31,370 nucleotides of DNA from a virus, in IMG/VR virus record IMGVR_UViG_3300021964_012356, positions 1 to 31,370 of that record; one strand, 5' to 3'. This document shows positions 29,341-31,370 of this stretch, piece after piece (position 1 is the first letter of the stretch; every line of letters begins with the position of its first letter). Below the pieces are notes generated by a model. The model searched no databases. It saw only the letters and a list, made by a program, of their open reading frames with translations, and was not told where the DNA came from. Position numbers and translations under genes: made by a program.

Positions 29341-29368
29341 TTGACAAAACCCGCATCTAGTATAAAAT
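29341..29368 (+). promoter_or_regulatory. Sigma70-type promoter before dnaJ
   Basis: TTGACA at 29341-29346, 16-nt spacer, TAAAAT at 29363-29368, 7 nt to ATG 29376. Confidence 0.65.
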
Positions 29369-29375
29369 AATACTA

Positions 29376-30230
29376 ATGAAGAACTATTATGACGCCTTAG
29401 GTGTGAACGAAACAGCCAGCGACGCAGAAATAAAAACCGCATTTAGGAAGTTGGCCGCACAACATCATCCCGACAAAGGTGGCGACAAAAATAAATTTCA
29501 AGAAATCAACGAAGCATACGATACACTTAAAAACACACAAAAGCGTCAGGAGTACGATGCCATGAGGAAATATGGTGCCAGACATTCCGGTTCTGGTGAT
29601 GGATTCTCATTCAATATGAATGACTTTTTTTCAGAGGATGTGTTCCAAGATTTCTTTTCAGGATTCAGTTACGGACCCGGGGGCAGGGGCAGGACAAGGG
29701 TCTACCGCAGTACTCCGAGAAGCAACAGAAGTGTAAACATCAGAATCAGCGTAAGTATAAAAGAAGTCACTAAACAGGTCGAGAAGACCATAAGTTTAAA
29801 ATTACCCAGCGGTCGAGATGAAATAGTGCAGGTTAAGATACCGGCAGGTTGCCAAGATGGTGTAACATTCAAATATAGAAACCTTGGCGATGATTCCGAC
29901 AAAAACATACCAAGAGGTGATCTGTTAGTGAATGTAAATGTTTTAGATTGTGATGGCTACACGAGAAAAATGAATGACCTTTACACCGATCACAGGCTGT
30001 CATGTTTTGAGGCCGCACGTGGCAGTGAGTTCAAAATAAAAACTCTCGACGATAAAATATTAAAAGTGAGAGTACCTCCCGCGACTCAGCCCGGGGCAGT
30101 GATTTGTCTCAAAGGACACGGCATGCCAGTCTCAGAATCATTAAATATACGAGGGAATATCTACGTTAAAATAAGTGTCTATGTGCCAGAACTTAATGAA
30201 AAACAATTAGAGAAAATAAAAGACCTATGA
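29376..30230 (+). CDS. dnaJ: DnaJ/CbpA-type J-domain co-chaperone
   Basis: 284 residues. J domain at residues 3-62 (YYDALGVNETASD, HPD at 31-33, FQEINEAYDTL), a Gly/Phe-rich linker (about 65-105, including FSFNMNDFFSED and FSGFSYGPGGRGRG), then two C-terminal substrate-binding domains (RSVNIRISVSIKEV, VKIPAGCQDGVTFKYRNLGD, VPPATQPGAVICLKGHGMP). The zinc-finger region is absent, so it is the CbpA/class B type. It should recruit the host DnaK. First gene of a coupled trio with peptide deformylase and ClpA (starts overlap stops), read from a leaderless-type promoter. Confidence 0.93.
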   Translation: MKNYYDALGVNETASDAEIKTAFRKLAAQHHPDKGGDKNKFQEINEAYDTLKNTQKRQEYDAMRKYGARHSGSGDGFSFNMNDFFSEDVFQDFFSGFSYGPGGRGRTRVYRSTPRSNRSVNIRISVSIKEVTKQVEKTISLKLPSGRDEIVQVKIPAGCQDGVTFKYRNLGDDSDKNIPRGDLLVNVNVLDCDGYTRKMNDLYTDHRLSCFEAARGSEFKIKTLDDKILKVRVPPATQPGAVICLKGHGMPVSESLNIRGNIYVKISVYVPELNEKQLEKIKDL

Positions 30231-30709
30231 AAAATTTAAACATATACAGTTATCCATATCCCACATTGAACCAAGTCAGTACACAAAGCCATTTTTTTAG
30301 ACCTCCGATGGGATATGAAAATTGGGATAGATTTGAAAAAGACATGATCAAACTCATGGTAATGAATAGTGGAATCGGATTGGCCGCTAATCAAGTCGGT
30401 TGCACAGAAAGATTTTTTAGCATCGGTTATCAATCATTTGACGAATTTAAGATTCCTGCTATAATTTACAATGCTAGGATTACAAAAGCATCTGATGAGT
30501 TGGAGATCGGCGAGGAAGGATGTTTAAGTTTTCCTGGTGTAACTTATAATGTGTATAGACCAATAGAGATAGAAGCAGAATGGCAAAACAACAGAGGCGA
30601 GACAACAGGAGCAGTATTAAAGGGTTTAGAAGCAAGATGTTTCCAACACGAGTTGGATCATCTCAACGGAATAACGTTCAATCTAAGAGCAGAGGAGAAT
30701 AATTTATAA
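30227..30709 (+). CDS. def: Peptide deformylase
   Basis: 160 residues. All three metal/active-site motifs are intact: GIGLAANQ (residues 49-56), EGCLS (97-101, metal ligand Cys99) and HELDH (141-145, with His141, His145 and catalytic Glu142). The enzyme removes the formyl group from new proteins. Phage deformylases are known from cyanophages, where they are linked to photosystem protein turnover; here there is no photosystem gene. Start overlaps the dnaJ stop by 4 nt and its stop overlaps the clpA start (TAATG). Confidence 0.94.
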   Translation: MKNLNIYSYPYPTLNQVSTQSHFFRPPMGYENWDRFEKDMIKLMVMNSGIGLAANQVGCTERFFSIGYQSFDEFKIPAIIYNARITKASDELEIGEEGCLSFPGVTYNVYRPIEIEAEWQNNRGETTGAVLKGLEARCFQHELDHLNGITFNLRAEENNL

Positions 30710-31370
30710 TGTTAGACGCAAGTGATAGTTTAGAAAGCATTTTCGAAAATGCAGTTAAAGAAGCAGAGTCAAGGCGACATGAGTACGTGACCATAGAACA
30801 TTTGTTGTTGGCGTTGGTCAAGGACAAAGACGTTGGACAGGTACTGTTAGATTTTAAAATAAATGTGTCTGCGTTGATAAAAGAAATAGAAAATTACCTC
30901 GATATGCGATGTAGTGACATCATGTCTAAATCTAAGAATCCCGTATCGCCGAGAAAAACTGCATCTCTAGAAAGACTAATGAATCGTGCCTTCACGCAGG
31001 CGCTGTTCCAAGGACGTCAAGATGTCAACAGCCTCGACGTGCTATTGAGCATATTTGCCGAAAAGAAAAGTTACGGAGCAATGTTTTTAAAACAACACAA
31101 AGTAAACAAAGAAGATATCCAGGACCTTGTACAGGCTGAGAATATTTTAGGAGAAGAAGGAATTCCTAGCCACGGGCCTGAACAAAAATTAAGGCCTAAC
31201 CAAGCAGATAAGATTTTAAAAAACTATTGTGAGAATCTTAATCAAAAGTATTTTGATAAAAAAATCGACCCGGTGATCGGAAGAGAATCGGAATTGGAAG
31301 TTCTCAAACAAATATTGGCAAGGCGTAACAAATCCAATGTTCTAATAGTCGGAGACCCTGGAGTGGGTAA
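30709..31370 (+). CDS. clpA: ClpA-type AAA+ unfoldase, 3' truncated by window edge
   Basis: ATG 30709 shares a base with the deformylase stop (TAATG); 220 residues are visible and the frame is open at the right edge. The N-terminal double Clp-N repeat is clear: LESIFENAVKEAESRRHEYV, IEHLLLALVKDKDV, then SLERLMNRAFTQALFQG, DVLLSIFAEKKSYGAMFLKQ. After an acidic linker comes the first AAA+ domain: YFDKKIDPVIGRESELE and LIVGDPGVGK, the Walker A just reached as the window ends. ClpA unfolds proteins for the ClpP protease; a phage copy could redirect proteolysis. Whether a phage ClpP or the C-terminal domain is present lies outside the window. Confidence 0.93.
   Translation, partial: MLDASDSLESIFENAVKEAESRRHEYVTIEHLLLALVKDKDVGQVLLDFKINVSALIKEIENYLDMRCSDIMSKSKNPVSPRKTASLERLMNRAFTQALFQGRQDVNSLDVLLSIFAEKKSYGAMFLKQHKVNKEDIQDLVQAENILGEEGIPSHGPEQKLRPNQADKILKNYCENLNQKYFDKKIDPVIGRESELEVLKQILARRNKSNVLIVGDPGVG

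Overview
The window looks like a 31.4-kb piece of a tailed-phage genome of the T4-like (myovirus) type infecting a Gram-negative, probably marine, bacterium. The case rests on the gene set: a clamp-loader ATPase of the gp44/RFC type, a phage GroES-like co-chaperonin (gp31 role), PhoH, a DexA-like exonuclease, phage-type SpeD, UvsE/UVDE, QueD, an A-type Fe-S carrier, a tail-fibre cluster, an M15 endolysin, an i-spanin/o-spanin pair (the lipoprotein spanin implies an outer membrane) and holin-like proteins. Genes are packed end to end, often with TAATG, TGATG or ATGA overlaps. No stretch above 300 bases lacks a gene. I saw no tRNA, rRNA, CRISPR, IS element, integrase or att site. The host cannot be fixed from this window; there is no photosystem gene pointing to a cyanobacterium.

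Layout. 1-1896: 3' part of a CHASE2 class III nucleotide cyclase, cut by the window edge. 1898-2635 (minus): three small membrane proteins, two of them paralogues. 2692-6152: small secreted protein, SpeD, DexA-like exonuclease, possible GIY-YIG protein, HIT protein, two small unknowns, MBD4-like DNA glycosylase, first SAF-like/GT42-like protein. 6161-12436: QueD, large unknown, DxD glycosyltransferase, UV endonuclease, Cu/Zn superoxide dismutase, radical SAM-SPASM protein, A-type Fe-S carrier, second GT42-like protein. 12433-12726 (minus): zinc-ribbon protein. 12767-20051: tail-fibre/adhesin array (four fibres with a shared N-terminal motif, an Ig-like 848-aa protein and a further fibre-like protein). 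20057-23954: small phage proteins, a DnaE-like palm fragment, GroES-like protein, ParB-fold protein, clamp loader. 23951-24664 (minus): PhoH. 24725-29331: two unknowns, endolysin, a PLP-aminotransferase-like gene (minus), spanins, DUF1353 protein and holin-like proteins, i.e. the lysis region. 29376-31370: DnaJ, peptide deformylase and a ClpA that runs off the right edge.

Two promoter classes stand out. Near-consensus sigma70-type promoters (TTGACA, 16-17 nt, TATAAT-like) sit so close to start codons of seven metabolic, replication or chaperone genes that transcription should begin at or within a few bases of the ATG. A second class, TAAATAC or TATAAATA without a -35 box and resembling T4 late promoters, precedes fibre, lysis, PhoH, superoxide dismutase and other genes, several times as back-to-back pairs. 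The most unusual content is the CHASE2 cyclase, the Cu/Zn superoxide dismutase, the MBD4-like glycosylase, a short aminotransferase homologue, the DnaE fragment that stops just before the catalytic aspartates, and the DnaJ-deformylase-ClpA operon.
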